Shown piece after piece: positions 17,959 through 31,400 of a stretch of 64,000 nucleotides of DNA. Origin of the DNA: Bradyrhizobium sp. WSM1743. GTDB lineage: Bacteria; Pseudomonadota; Alphaproteobacteria; Rhizobiales; Xanthobacteraceae. The notes beneath the pieces were generated by a model. That model was not told where the DNA came from. It searched no databases and saw only the letters and a list, made by a program, of their open reading frames with translations. The DNA is taken from NCBI RefSeq assembly GCF_000473065.1, contig NZ_AXAZ01000024.1, forward strand, positions 20,075 through 84,074, in the 5' to 3' direction. Each line of letters starts with the position of its first letter. Positions within the stretch are counted from its first letter, which is position 1. The translations under genes were made by a program, and so were the position numbers.

Positions 17959-19835
17959 GTGTCTGTTTCATTTGATCAATGCGCCCCGTACTTGTCGGTA
18001 TCGCTCTGCAAGGCAAAGGCCGGAAAAACGCCGACTCCCGGAGATCTCATTGATGCTATTCGTGACGTCTCCAAAGAGATCGCCGACAGGAAGGAATTCG
18101 AACGACCACGATTCATTGCCGCCAAGAACCCGAATGTGAAGAAGGACGGCACTGTTTACGCATGGGTCCACTATGTCGAGAAACGGCCGCCGAGCTGGTT
18201 TACTGGAGATGGGGTGACAGATGTCCTGAATCATCTCGTGGTCGTTGCGCAACGCGGCAGCTTGTACGCGCTCCTCTTCTCGGACAACGGACTCAGAACT
18301 GCGATTGCCAGAAAAATTGGATCTATCGCGAAAGGTGCACTTTCAGACGTTGAGCGCTTTTCTTCCACACAGATTAACAAGGCGTTTGTGGAATCCCAAG
18401 TGCGGACATTGTGGTTGAGCGGTACCCACCGGCGAAGCGTCATCAAGGCTGATTCAAAGGTCCTCGCAGGTATGGAGCTGGAAACCTCCCTCGATCCGCT
18501 GGGTGACCAATCCTACTACTTCAGCTCCGTGAGGAGCACGATGCCGCTGGTCGAGGGCGACAGACCGACGATCGTTGGAGCCAGTCCTGGTGGCGGTCGA
18601 CTTTGGATAGGCCCAACGAAGTCCTCGGATGATTTCACGAAATTGGTCGATGCGATATTCGTACGCGCAGCAAAGCACATGGATGACAAGGAAAGGTCGG
18701 AAAGACCTCTGCCGATTCTGGCGTCGCCCTCGATTGATCTGAAAGGAATTGAGCAGCCCTACGACATAGCGTTCATCGTGCCAGAACAGGCTGGTGACGG
18801 TAACGGAACAGACGTTGATGGTGAACTCAGATGGCTTCATCAGTTTGGTGATGCTGCTCGTTTTGAGATAACAACCGCGGCTGGAAGCCCAAACTTTGAA
18901 GTTGATGTCTTTTGGGCGGACGTGAAGCTCGGCCGGCTGGCTTATGAATTCGAGCCGACGTCCACGCCCAAATCAGATGTGAGGTTGAGGTCGCGCAAGA
19001 TCGATGGCTTCGATGGAAATGAGGTCGAAAAGGCGCTTTTGAAGATCTGCGAGGCTCCGGAAAACCTCACGATCTACTTCGACACGGGCCATACATATTC
19101 GCGCGGCCTGTTCTATGAGACGCGATTCCGTGATGCTCGGTTTGAGGACTGGGATTGGGTCCGCATGGATCGCGACAACACGATCTTTAAGAACGAGAAA
19201 CCGCTCGATGGAAGACGTTTCGCGGTCGAGAGTATTGGCAAAACTGGCGACAAGTCACTGTTCGGCCTTTCGCCCGACATTGGCCAAACATGGACGTGCG
19301 AGGCAAGCCAACAGGCTGGCTGGTGTGTGATGATGGCGCCATGGAATCGGCGGACTTCATCCATCTCGATGAAACGTGCAATCCGCCCGAACTTACACTC
19401 ATCCACGTCAAGGGAAGTGGTTCCGGCCACGCGAAGCGGGATTTGTCCGTTTCAGACTATGAGGTTGTTGTCGGCCAGGCGGTGAAGAATTTGCGTCACG
19501 TTGATCGAGGGCTACTGAGGGATAAGCTCGCCGCAAACGCGAGCGGTGTGCTCAAAGATGCGGTCTGGTTCAATGGAGAAAGACAGAAGGACCGGAAAGC
19601 ACTGCTTCGGGTCTTGAAGGGCCTCGGATCCAATCTCAAGACCAAGGTCGTTGTGTTCCAGCCGCGTGTTCGCCGTTCGGTTTTTAATGGTATCCGCAAG
19701 AAGATGGATAGCGGAAAGCACAACGCAGCAGTCAGGCGAATGCAGCAACTTGATACCTTGCTGCTGGGAGCGCGTGCCGATTGCTTCTCTTTGGGTGCCG
19801 GCTTTGCCGTTATGGCGGATGGGGATGATCTTTAG
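17959..19835 (+). pseudogene. Large protein of unknown function, frameshifted
   Basis: A GTG at 17959 opens a frame that reads sensibly for about 450 codons. The sensible reading then moves by one base near 19317 into another frame ending at 19835: the first frame gives DIGQTWTCEASQQAG and the second continues GWLVCDDGAMESADFIHLDE. The C-terminal part, with a Glu/Asp-rich CDDGAMESADFIHLD, LTLIHVKGSGSGHAKR and SVSDYEVVVGQAVKNLRH, resembles a nuclease-like core (acidic residues then HVK). This is a guess from motif shape; the rest is unrecognised. Either a real frameshift has broken the gene or there is a single-base sequencing error. Confidence 0.6.
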
Positions 19836-19956
19836 CTATTGGAAATGGTGGCCAAAATTACGGTTGGTCCGGCCCGGGGACGTCCTGGTGTCGGACGATC
19901 ATTACCGCAACAAAGTCGCTGCTTGCTTTGATTTCAGGTAACATTTGGGGGCTGCT

Positions 19957-21254
19957 GTGGCTTGGACATCGAAACACAAGAAAATTGAACTTACGTCCGT
20001 TACGGGACATAGTCATCGGCCGATTCCAGGAGTGATCGGACGTGCGCCAAGCATACGGCAGATTCAGTTTTCGCCGCTAGAGCTATTCGGCGCGATGGCG
20101 CGGTGTTCGCATCTCCACCCCGTCAATCCCGACGCCGTAACGCTCGAAAGCGAAAGCTGCCGCCATTTGATCGCGCATCATGTCGACGAACGACCAGACG
20201 AATTTTCGCTTCTCGCTTCAGCCAAACGCCTCAAGGATTTTTCACGTAGCCACCTCGTGGGCATCGTCGGCGCGTGAGTCGCCTATCTTCAAATGATCCG
20301 GGATGGCTACGTTTGGTGTGATCATTTCGAAAACCACTTGCTTCTGCAAACCGCACCTACAAAGCGGTCGCCCGATTTCGTGTTCAGCCGTCCGAACCAT
20401 GCAGACGTGGCAATCACCGAATCCAAAGCGACTCACGGAAGCTCGCGCAAGCAGTTCGGTCGCTCGGTAGGGAATGGCTATGTTGAGCAAGTCGAGCCCT
20501 ACCTTGGAATGCAGATCAGTGGTGCGACCGTGTCGCACGGTTTTGCAATAGGCTCGTGGATGACTTCGCCGACTCGCGCCGAGTTGGTGATCGATCACAC
20601 ACGGCGGTGCCAGTCTTGGCCACGCCTCCAGACGACGTTCCAGGCGATCCTACAGCGGTCAAGCGGGGTAACTATCTCACCGTTCTTGCTTTGATGTTTG
20701 GATCTGCGGCCGCGCGTGGAGCGCGGGACGGAACCTGGCCATCACCCGGCACAGTATTCGTCGTGGCCGATTGGCTCGGCAGGCAGTGGATCATTGGTTC
20801 ACACAATCCGGTCCGGACCGCTACGGTCGCGATCGAAGAGAGATTTCAAGATAACGGATCAGCGGATCCCGCGATGTTGCTAACCAACGTCTTCGCTCTG
20901 AGTATCGCTAATGTCGTGTTACGTTCTTTGGTTGGTGCTGGCGAGGCGGCAGACTCTTTGGCAACACTCGATCCGATTGTTGACGGTCCTTATGCCAGCG
21001 CGCGGGCATCCGGAGGTGCGATCTATCCGGATGGATTTGCCGTCATTGGCAGAGCGGAGAGCCTCGAGAACGTTCACGTCTTGGGCTGGGATCCTAACGG
21101 TCATCGCATCGGTAACCACGAAAGGACTGTCGTGCAACAGGTCGAGAGCGAACAGGCGACGGAAGTGCAACAGGCTCTTGAGGGTTGGAGCCTCGACGAA
21201 TCGCTCGAGAAATCCCCACAACCTCTTCAAATCACGTTTCGCACCGCAGACTGA
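19957..21254 (+). pseudogene. Unknown protein broken by an in-frame stop and a frameshift
   Basis: A GTG at 19957 with GGGGG upstream begins a frame interrupted by TGA at 20275-20277. Reading through gives GIVGA-stop-VAYLQMIRDGYVWCDHFE, which looks continuous and could come from one GGA-to-TGA change. A second break near 20600 moves the frame: ELVIDHT continues as AVPVLATPPDDVPGD. The end is at 21254. The middle, SPDFVFSRP...ADVAITESKAT then QVEPYLG and GFAIGSWMTSP, suggests a PD-(D/E)XK-like or similar core with an ESK motif, but this is not certain. It is adjacent to another broken gene, so the pair may be a dead two-gene locus. Confidence 0.55.
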
Positions 21255-21445
21255 AGTAGTGTGGACCGTTCAGTGTAAGAACCATCGCGACGACCTACGA
21301 CGAGTGCGTCAACCGCATCGCCATCATCCAAGAGCACCGGAATATTCTCAAAGCTGTCGAGAACGGCGTTTCGGAGGCAGGATTACCATAGCGCCAAGGC
21401 AGATAACGGCTTGTCGGACGAGCAGCTCGCGCTGATGGAGGGGGA

Positions 21446-22279
21446 ATTGGCAAACCAATCGAATACGCAATTTCGAAGACGCAATCAGGAATCGCTGGCC
21501 TGCCCGAATACGGCGAGCAGAAACGTGCATTGGGCGTGCCGCCGTGGCTGTCTGTCCTCACTGCGACAGGGTGCGTCATCAAAAAACTGTTGACGATGGT
21601 GAGGAAGGTGCGAAACTGCGACCTTACAACCGTGCAGAGATGTTTAAGAAGCGTTCAGCTTGTCGACAGCAGGATGCCTGGGAAAGCGCTAGCGTCGCCA
21701 ATCAAGGCGTTGGGCGCATTAGGCGATTGATGCGAAGCATTGCGGAGATGCAGCAGCTAAAGAGCTGTTGTGCCAGAAATATTTAACGAGCAATCACGAG
21801 TTTGTTAACGCAAGAGGAAAATACCCTCAACTATTTCTCGAATGGCTCGGGCGCGAACACCGGGCCTTAGCGATATCGATTCACGTGCACAGTTCGGAGA
21901 ATCTCCATGGGCCACAATGCAAACTTGAGGTTCTGGAAGGCTTGGGAAGACCACCGCGAACCCGGACGAGATTTCGACACGAATAAGCGGACTCTGGTTG
22001 TCACCGGCAAAGTGGAAGTGGATGCTGCCACAATGCCTGTCCTGGAGGAAGATGCGGGACGAAGGAGCGGGTCGACAACGCTTTACCTGCAGTTCAATTT
22101 TAGCCGTTTTGAGGGTGGCAATTCCTGGAAACCGGTGTGGTTTCAGAAGGAGATCAAGTCGAGGGAATACAAGGAGGTCCAGTTGCTAATAGACGGAAAT
22201 CCGGCGACTGGAGGCCGCCTTGAGATTGAACCAGGCCCCGCAATCTCCTCTCAAAGTGGGTAAAGCTCATCACTTTGGG
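21446..22279. repeat. Long diverged direct repeat, left copy
   Basis: About 0.8 kb that aligns by eye with 42233-43073 in the same orientation. Landmarks in both: CTGCGACAGGGTGCGTCA, AGCTAAAGAGCTGT, GCGCGAACACCGGGCCTTA, ATGGGCCACAA and TTGAGGTTCTGGAA. It contains the intact small gene 21907-22263. The copies differ by many substitutions and small indels, so the duplication is old. Nothing else is recognised in 21255-21906. Confidence 0.8.
21907..22263 (+). CDS. Small beta-rich protein upstream of the giant-gene cassette
   Basis: 118 residues, ATG at 21907. No signal peptide, no membrane segment. The sequence alternates charged and hydrophobic residues (TLVVTGKVEVDAATMPVLEE, TTLYLQFNFSRFEGG, WKPVWFQKEIKSREYKEVQLL), suggesting a small beta sandwich. 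It ends 154 bases before the 3653-residue gene, in the same direction. A second copy, broken by one deleted base, lies at 42699-43054 upstream of the caspase operon. Conservation of the reading frame in both copies up to the break supports a real gene. Function unknown; an accessory or regulatory role for the adjacent operon is inference. Confidence 0.65.
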   Translation: MGHNANLRFWKAWEDHREPGRDFDTNKRTLVVTGKVEVDAATMPVLEEDAGRRSGSTTLYLQFNFSRFEGGNSWKPVWFQKEIKSREYKEVQLLIDGNPATGGRLEIEPGPAISSQSG

Positions 22280-22416
22280 GATGGACATGAGGCCGAGTCG
22301 ATCGATCTTTTTTCCAAGGCGAGCGATTTCGAGGCAATCCATCGCGAGTTTCTAGTGCGACTCGCGCAAGGCTGTACTCTTAGAGACTGAGTAGGCGCGC
22401 GGCTGGAGGGGCAGGC

Positions 22417-25400
22417 GTGGCGAACGATATCTTATGGCTGTTCGACAAGTCGGGATTTACGCTTCACGCCGAGGCGCTGCCTGGCGGGGAGTCGTTCAGC
22501 GCCATGACGCTGGAGGTGGCCGGAACGGCCGGGCCGGGTGGCGTCAAGCAAACGCTCAAGCTCAAGTCGCCCATCGACATTCCGCGCAAGCTGCTAAAGG
22601 CAGGACCGGCGAACGGCCTCGTATTCCGCAAAAAGGACGAATTGGAGCAGCTCGCGCAAGAGGAATGGGCGGCGCTGCGCGAACGCCTGCGTCGCCGGCT
22701 GGCGCAACCGTTCGAGGTCAAGGTCGAGAACGCCGATACGCTGTTCGAGCTGCAGGCGATCGCGAGCCAGAAGGTTACGGCGCGGCTCTGGCTGATGCCA
22801 GAGGTCCTCGATCCGGCCGCGATCACGGCCGACACGGTGCTGGCGCGGGTTGAGGCAGACGCAGGTGTCGACATCGACCTGACACTGACGGCCGGCGCAG
22901 CCGCGTCGCTCAAGGGGCGATGGCGCCTCGACCTGCGCGTGAAAGCAGCGGCGCTGCAGGACGCGGTGGATGCGCTGCTCGCGCTCGACCTGCCGAGCCT
23001 GCCGGCCTTCGATCTCGACTGGCCGCGCTTCAAGCTGCCGAAGCTGAGCTTCGCGGGGCTGAGCTTCCCGGCGTTCGGCAAGCTACCGTCGCTGTTCCCG
23101 ATCTCCCTGCCGCCGTTCGCGACCAAACTCACCTTCACGCCGGACAATCCGCTGCCGGAAATCAAGGCCAACCTGGTCAATGGCGATCTCTCGCTGGCAA
23201 CCGCCGCGCCCGCCGGCGGCAAGCTGTTCTACGACAGCACCAAGATCTGCGAGGTCAGCAACGCGACGTTCAGCTATGACGGCGTTGCCAAGAAGCACAG
23301 TTTCACGGCGGCGCTTCAGGTGACGGACATTCCGGTCGGCCAGCCGTTCCCGGTCGACTTGGTGAACGACAAGCGCCTGCCATTCAGCATCAAGATTGCG
23401 GCGGTCAGCACGACCGTGAAGTTCGACCCGATCGTGATCAATCCGGCCAACGGCGCGACGGTGCAGGGCGTGACGCTCGCGCACGAGCTCAAGGGCATTC
23501 GGATCGCCGCGATTGACGACCCGACCCTGTTCATCGTGCTCGATGCCAGCTTTGAGACCACGGTCCAGCCCGGCGGCGGCATCCACTCCAAGCTCACCGA
23601 GCTGAAGATCGCCGAACCCTATCCGATAGTGCTGATCGCCAAGGTCGCGACTGCGGCGGTCGAGGCGGTGGGCGAGCTGATCCGGCTGATCGCCGCGATC
23701 CCGCTACCCAAGACGAACATGCCCGGCTTCGACATCGAGAAGCTGAAGTCGCTGCTGACGCTGCTCGGGCGCATGCTGGCCGCGGCGATGACGTGGCTCG
23801 CCAAGCAGGCCGGCGAGGCCGCCGGGCTGCTGGCCGGCGCCGTCGAGGCGGTCGCCAAGCTGATCAGCAAGCTGCTGGATGCGCTCGCGGACGCCGCGCT
23901 CGCGGCCTACAAGGTGGTCTGCATCGAGATCCGGCTCGATTCGCGCAGCTACCAGATCCGCCAGATCGTCCTCACGCCGGCGAACGATCAGCCGATCGGC
24001 GGCACGCTGAATCTCTCCGCGCTCGGATTCGATCTCGTGGTCGACGCGAAGGCGAAGCCCTCGCTTCTGATTGATTTCGGCCCGGAGAGCTGGTTCGGAC
24101 TGATCGTCGAGCCCGTGGCCGGCGCGCATGCGACGTTGTCGACCGATCTCTGGCTCGACAAGGAGACCGGACCGCAGCAACCGCTCGGCACCCTGGACAA
24201 CGACAGCGGCGCAGCCTCCGGGGCCGCGGAACGGCTGGTCGTGCTGAAAGCCGAGCCGGGGCAGGGCGGTGCCGGTTGCGCGAAGCGCGACATCGTCGTC
24301 GCGGCGGTGCAGCGCGGGCGCCTGCGCCTGTTCCAGCGTTTCGTCACCACCGGCGCCGATCGCGCCAAGGACGTGACGCTGCAGACCGGCAATGCGACCT
24401 TCACGGTGCTCTCGAAGCACCAGTCGGCGCGACTCGAGCCGGCCACCATCGGCACCAATGCAGCGGCCGATGACATCGTCCTGACGCCCTCGGTCGGCAA
24501 CGTCAAGGACCGCATCCTCGGCCTGCTGCCGAAGGCTGGCGACGAGACTGGCGGCGGCGAATTCGCCAAGATGCTGTCGCAGAAGATTCAGATCGACAAT
24601 CCCAAGCTGGCCTTCGACGGCCCGAACCGGACCGCGACGCTGACCCTCGATGTCACGGTGCATCTCGGCAAGGACTTCTCGCCGCAGACCAAGCTCGGCG
24701 TCGCCGCCTCGCTCGACGACCTGTCAATGAAGGTGACTGGCGGCGATCGCATCGCGATCAAGGCGAAGAACAAGGAGACGCGTCACTACCGGCCGCTCGG
24801 CTTCGACCTGGAAGTGCGCCGGAAGGAGGATGTCGCCGACGATGAGTACGAGCAGTTCTACCTCGACCTGTCGGTCGGCGGTGAGAAGCTCGGGCTCGGC
24901 CGGCAGGCCGACGCCTTCCTCTCCTACGACCGGGTCGCGTCGGCCGGGAAAGGGCTGCAGTTCCAGCTCAGCGAATTCGCGATCGGCCGGTCTGGCCTCG
25001 ACCTCGAGGCGCGGATCAAGCCGGACGCGGTGCGCCTCGGTGGCGTCGACATGCCGTTCACCTTCACGTCGGGCGCGGTCTCGATCAAGGGCTCGCGCTT
25101 CAGCGGCGGATCGCTCACCGGTTCCGGGCAGCTGCCGAAGAAGCTGATCGGCGAGGCCAAGGCGGCGGTCGCACTCACACTCGGGCGCAGCCCGTCCGGC
25201 GGCGACGTCGTGGTTGAGGCCGCGACTGCCCTGATCGACAAGAGCGGCGATCCGATCAAGTGCCATTCGACGCGATTCGACATCACCATCACGGAGCTCG
25301 GTTTTAGCTTCGTGATGGAGGAGAGCTACCACTTCTACTTCCTGGTCACCGGCAGCGCGCGTTTCAATCCGGGTGACACGGCGTTCGCGCGCGGTCTCCT

Positions 25401-28400
25401 GAAGAATTTCGAGGCGGTCGAGATCCGTTTCGACAAGGCGCCGCTCACCTCGGACCCGCGCGTGCTGATGCGTGCGATCTCGTTCCTGGTGAAGTTGAAG
25501 CCGCCGAAGGTGATCAAGCTGTTCGACATCTTCCGCTTCGAGCTGCGCAGCATCGCGTTCTATCCAGCGGCCGACAAGTTCGGCGGCGACCCCGCCATGG
25601 GTTTCGGCGGCCAGGTCAACTTCCTCAACAGCGGCGACCGGGTCAGCATTCAGGTCAATTTCCACGAGATGCTGATCGGGCCGCCGGCGGGCAACGACAT
25701 CCTGCCGCGAATCCGTTTCGACGGACTCGGCGTCGCGATCTCACTCAGTGGCGTCAAGATCGGTGGCACCGCGATCACAGTGGACGGCGACCTGCCGTCG
25801 CTTTACCGGCCGGGCGTGCTGCCCAAGAACATCTCGGCGCAGGGCTTCCTCGCGAGCGGCTTCGTCGAGATCCAGGGCTGGGCGCCGATGTCGGCGACGC
25901 TCGGCTTCCTCGAGCTCAAGGACAAGGCCAATCCCGGCGCCAAGCCGCTTCACGCCTTTTTCATCTACGGGCAGATGTACAAGATGTCGGAGCCGATCGA
26001 CACGCCGATCGGCACGATCTACCTGCGCGAGGTTGGTTTCGGCTTCGGCTATCGCTACACGCTCGCCGGAATCGCCCAGGCCGAAAGCGCGAAGACGCCG
26101 CAGGAGCTGATCAAGATCCTCGACGAGGTGTCCAAATATCAAGGGAGCCTCGACCGGTTCGAGGCCTGGGAGCCGACTTACCATAATGCCGACCTGACGC
26201 TCGCGCTGCGCGGCATGTTGGCGCTCTCGGCGGCGCAGCGCACCAGCAGCGAGTACAACGACAAGGTCGAGGCGAGTCTTTCCAACCCGATCCTGCTCGA
26301 CATCGTCGCGGCGCTGCGCACCGACCTGACGATCCTGATCAATTTGCGCGCCTGGCTGTGCGTGAACTACCACAAATGGGTTACCGACGGCGGCGACGCG
26401 GACTGGAAGCGCGAGCCGGTGTTCCGCGGCTACCTGTATTTCTCGGCGCCGAAGCGCGAGTTCCTCGGCCGCTTCATCTCCAACCGCAACGGCTTCATCG
26501 GCGAGCATCCGCCAATGCCGCCGCAGCTGAAGACCGCGATCCAGTCGACCGACTTCTCGGCTACGCTCTACATCCGGCCAGGCCTGTTCCACTTCGAGCT
26601 CGGCTGGCCCTACGAGCTAGGCTTCGAGCTCGGCAAGCCCGGCGAGACCTTCTATCTCCGCGTCCGGGGCGGGCTGATCCAGCGGGTCGAGGACTTCTCG
26701 GTCCTGCAGGGCATCGCCTTCAAGGCCTATGGCGAGGTGCATCTCGAGGGTCGGATCGGCTCCGACAGCTTCGGCGCGGCCGCAGTGGCGCATGCGACCT
26801 TCAATCTCGAAACGCGGCTCTTGTCCTACCTGTCGCTGCGCAACTTCGACGAGTCGATGTATTATGGCTATCTGCGTCTCGACATCCTGATCGACGCGCG
26901 GATCGAGGTCTGGCTCAGCTTCAAGGTCTTCGGCAAGAGGATCCGGCTCTCTGCCGGCTTCTCGATCCACCTTGCGGTGTCGATCGCGATCGAGGGCGTG
27001 GTGTCGCCCAAGGGGCTCGGCGGCAAGGCGCATGCCTCGGTCGGCATCCGCGCATTCGGCCGCACCGCCTCGGTCGGTATCGGCTTCAGCTTTAACAACG
27101 GCTTGCTGGACCAGGCGCGAGCCCGCGTCGCCGGCTTCATGGCGCTCGGCCTGAGCACGCCGATCCCGGACAAGAGCCAGGACGGCCGGCGCGTCGAGAG
27201 CAATCCGCCGCCGGAGCCGCCGCGCCACGAGCAGGCGGCGATTGCCGACCAGACCATCGACCAGGAGCTCGGCGCCGCGCCGGCGCCCGAGCCCGTGACC
27301 CCGCCAGAGCTGAAAGGGCGGCCGATCACGGCGACCAATTTCTGGGCCATGCTGTTCCCGACTTCGTTCGCTGGCCAGGCGGGCGAGTGGTACGTGATGC
27401 AGCTCGTGCCGCGCGATCACACAGCGGTCGACAAGAACGACAAGCCCGAAACAGTTGCAAATCCGGCGGCCACGTTCTTCGCATCACCCGCGATGACGGG
27501 CGGCCGCTTGCAGTCGCCGTCCCACGCGCTGGCGAGCGGCAAGCCAATTCTGCAAGAGTTCTTCCAGTTGCCGTTCGACGGACCGGCCAAGCCGGTCGCT
27601 TGGGCAGACAAATACGTGACCAATGGCGACGAGACGGTCGACGCGGGCGTCACCCTCAACGACCTCCTGTTCGACCTGTTCCTCGATCTCGACGCGGGCC
27701 AGCCGACAGAGCCGTTCCCGCGCTTCATCACGCCCGGCCAGGAGACCCTGGCGGACGACAGCAAGGCCGCGGCCGCCATGCTGGCGCGGCACGGCCGCTC
27801 GCGCATCGAGCTGTCCGCGCTCAGCAAGCGCGAAGCGCAGATTGAGGAGGCGCGCTCGGCGATCCTCGCCTCGGTGCTGGACACCGCCGCACAGTTGGCC
27901 GCCCAGGGTGTGCCGGCCGGCAACCTGCCTACGCGCAACGGGGAGGTCGACGCGCGCGATTTCGGCCTGACCTTCCTGATTTCGGAGGCATCCCTCAGGC
28001 AGCTGTTCCCGGACCTCGCGACCGCCGAGCAGGACGGCGACATCACCAGCCCGCCGCTCGGCGCCTTCACGGTCGTCAAGAGCGACGCGCCGGCAGGAGG
28101 TACCGTGCATCTGTTCAACCCGCCGAGCCGCATGTTCCGCAAGGCGCAGCCGCGCTTCACGCCCCGCCATGTCATCAGCGAGCAGGGGATCATGCTCGAC
28201 TGGGACCTGGAGCCGGCCTGGGGCGAGTCGCAGGGCGCCTATCACGACCCGGAATTCCATCTGCGCCACTATCGCGTACGGCGCACGATCCGCGGTTTGA
28301 AGAAGGGCGAGTATCGCGCCGAGTTCGTCGTCAAGGCCGCAGCGCCGACCCGGCTGGCGGTGGAGAATGGCGTCACCACGCTGACGATGCTCCGTCCGCC

Positions 28401-31400
28401 GTTCCAGTTCATCGACGACCTGCGCCAAAAGGATGCGGACACGGGAGCGGTCGCGATTCCCGACGATGTGCGTGAAGCGCTGCTCAACCTGCGGCAGCTC
28501 GAGCCCGACGACACCAATACCGCCGTCGATATCCTCTACGAGATAGTGCCGGTCGACATTGCGGGGACCTCGGATTTCGGTGAGCCCTATGAGGTGCCGA
28601 TCACCGGGGCTGCGAAGCCGCTGCCGGTCTCGCCGCGCCAGGCGGTGCTGCAGCTGACCTACGAGAAACCGGGTTCGCCGGAAGCGCCGAAGCTGCGTTT
28701 CCTGTTCACGCCGAAGCCGGAGGACAAGACTTTCGCGCTGCATCTGCGCATCCTCACGGAGACGGTGGAGGCGCTTGGCACCTATGGCAACGATGCGCTG
28801 GAACAGGCCAGCCGGTTCGACGAGCGGTCCATCGAGCGGCTGCGCGGCAGTGACGTCGCGGAGTTCGTGCTCAGGCTGAAGCCCGGAACGGCGTCCGATC
28901 CGTTCGTGTTCCAGAACGAGGATCGCGATCCCGGCAAGACCGCGGCGTCTGACAAGGATGCGGCGCCCTCCGAGGAATCGAAGGATCTGACGCCCGGCTT
29001 TTTCAGCGCGTCTATCCAGATGCTGAAGGACGGCAAGCTGGTGGACGCGAAGCTCAGCGCGATCCTGACCGCGCTCGATGCCGATGACACCAATATCGTT
29101 CCTGGCCTCTCGCGCCGCCTGTTCGTGCGCCGGCTGGCCGCCGAGGCCGTCAAACCCGCTGACCTCCTCGTATCCGGCCTGCACGGCGAATGGCGCAGCA
29201 TGCCGGTCAACCTCGTGCTGGCGCGCGAGGAGTCTCCGCTTGCCTCCGACAAAGCGAAGCCGATCAGCACCATCCTCGAGACCTTCGAGCAGCCACTCGC
29301 GCTGCAATTCATGGCGCTGCGCAATACCGGGGGTGACGCCACCTGCGAGAGCGGTCGGCTGCACCTGATCTATCCCCCGATCAATGGTACGATCGACGAC
29401 CTCGCACCTGCGCTAGGACAGGAGCCGCAGCCGTTCCCGACTCTGCGCGACCCCGCACGGCGTACTGCCACCAGGCTGAACTGGCGCGTCGACGCGCGCA
29501 GCCTGCGCCGCGAACAGGGGCCGAACCATGCGGAGCTCTATCGCTGGATCGGCGGCTACGATCTGCACGTCGTCGACCCCGACGCGCTTCCGGCACTGTC
29601 GGACGCGAACGACCTCAAGGCGCAGCTCGAATCCGCCGCGAAGGCGGTCGGCCGCGTCGCATTGATGCCGGCCGCCTTCGACGGCCTCGAGCCGTCCGGC
29701 TTCGGTGACTTCGGCCGGCTGGAGGCCGCTTATCCGAGTGAGACCCTGCGGCTGCTCAATCCGCCCAAGGGTGAGCGCGCCACCGGCATGCGCCGCGCCG
29801 GCTGGTACTCGTCGGCCGAGTCAACCGCGCTGTTCCCGCAACCAGCGCTGCGGCGCTCACTGATGCCGGATCCCGACGAGGCGCTGATCGCCTCGCTGTT
29901 CGCGCAAGGTCGGCCGGACGCGCTGCGCATATCGATTCCGGCCTGGCTCGATCAGGCTGTCGATCCGCTCCTCGCCTGGCGGCTCGCCGTCGTCGGCCAG
30001 CATGGCCATGGTCTCGGCGAATATCTCGTCGCCGATGCGCCCACGGACCAGGAAGCAGCCGCGAAGGCAGCTCACTTCCGACAGATTGGCGGCTTCACGG
30101 TCGCGGAGGTGCGCCGGTTGCTGCAGAACCTGCGGCTCGTCCCGGACGGCGCCACGCGCGAGACCGCCTACCAGCAGGAGACCGAGGCGCTGCAGCGGCG
30201 GATTGACGATCCTGCGCATCTGGCTGTTGTCAGCCTGCGCATCGAGGTGCTGCGCGCCCGTCAGGATGTCAACGGCAACCCGACCGCGGACTTCGTCATG
30301 GTGGTGAGCCGCGAGCACGTGGTCGATCTCGTGCCGGCGCTCCATCCGGTGCTCGGCGACGCGCTCGCGTTCCTGCCCTATTCGTCGCAGAGCGCCGGTG
30401 CCGAGATCGAGGACGGCCGGATCTACCGGCGCTATTCGATCGTCGCCGATCCGGAGCCCGAGGTGAAAGCGAAGTCCTTCGCGGACTGGCTCGACGAGAC
30501 GCCGCCCGAACGGGATCCCCATGGCTGGGGCGCGCTGCGCACGCTCGGGCTCGCCCGAGGGCTGCGCCTCTACGACATCATGTCGGGCGAGTATCTGCGA
30601 GGCAGCAAGCTGATGAAGCGGGTGCGCACCGCGATGCGGCGAGCGCTGCTGCGATATCGCGACACGGACAATGCCGGCCAGGACCAGCGCTTCAACGGCC
30701 AGCCCTTCGTCGACCTGCTCACCAAGCCCTGGGGCAACGCCAAGCTGTTCTGGTTCGACGGCGGCGGGGAAGGCCTCGGCAAGAGCGAACAGTCCGACGT
30801 GATCGAGAAGGAGACGCTTGCGGTGATCCAGATCGCGCTGCGTCCCGCGCCCGACCGCCTGGCTCCCGCGGCGGATCCCGCGGAGCTGCGGCGCGTTCGC
30901 TACTTCAAGATCGTTCCCAAGTCCGGCAATGACCAGCGACCGGAATGGCGCCTCAAGCTTGCGGCACCGTCGCCGGGCCGATGGTTCGACGTGCTCGCGC
31001 GTGCCGGCGGCATCGAGGCCAATCCTGCCGTCCGGCTCGGCGACGGCGTGGTGCACGCCTTCCGCGTCTCCGCGCAGTTGCCCGAGAACGACAAGGCCAT
31101 CGCGGTCGTGCGCGTGATCCTGCGGAACTCGGCGCAACTCATTGCGCAGGACATCGACACGGCGCTGACGCTCGAGAGCGTCGTCGTGCAGCCGGACGGC
31201 ACGATCGGCGCTCCGCAGCCGGCGCCCTATACCAGCCAGGAGATTGCGCAGCCGGTCGTGCTCGAGCCCAACGACCCGCGCGCACCCGATCCGGCCTTCG
31301 GCAAGTTCGAGGCGCTCAAGGGGCAAGATTGGGCAGAGGCGCTGTTCCGGCCGGAGCGCGACCTTCCGTTCCGGCTCACCCCGGTGCAGGCCTTTATCAA

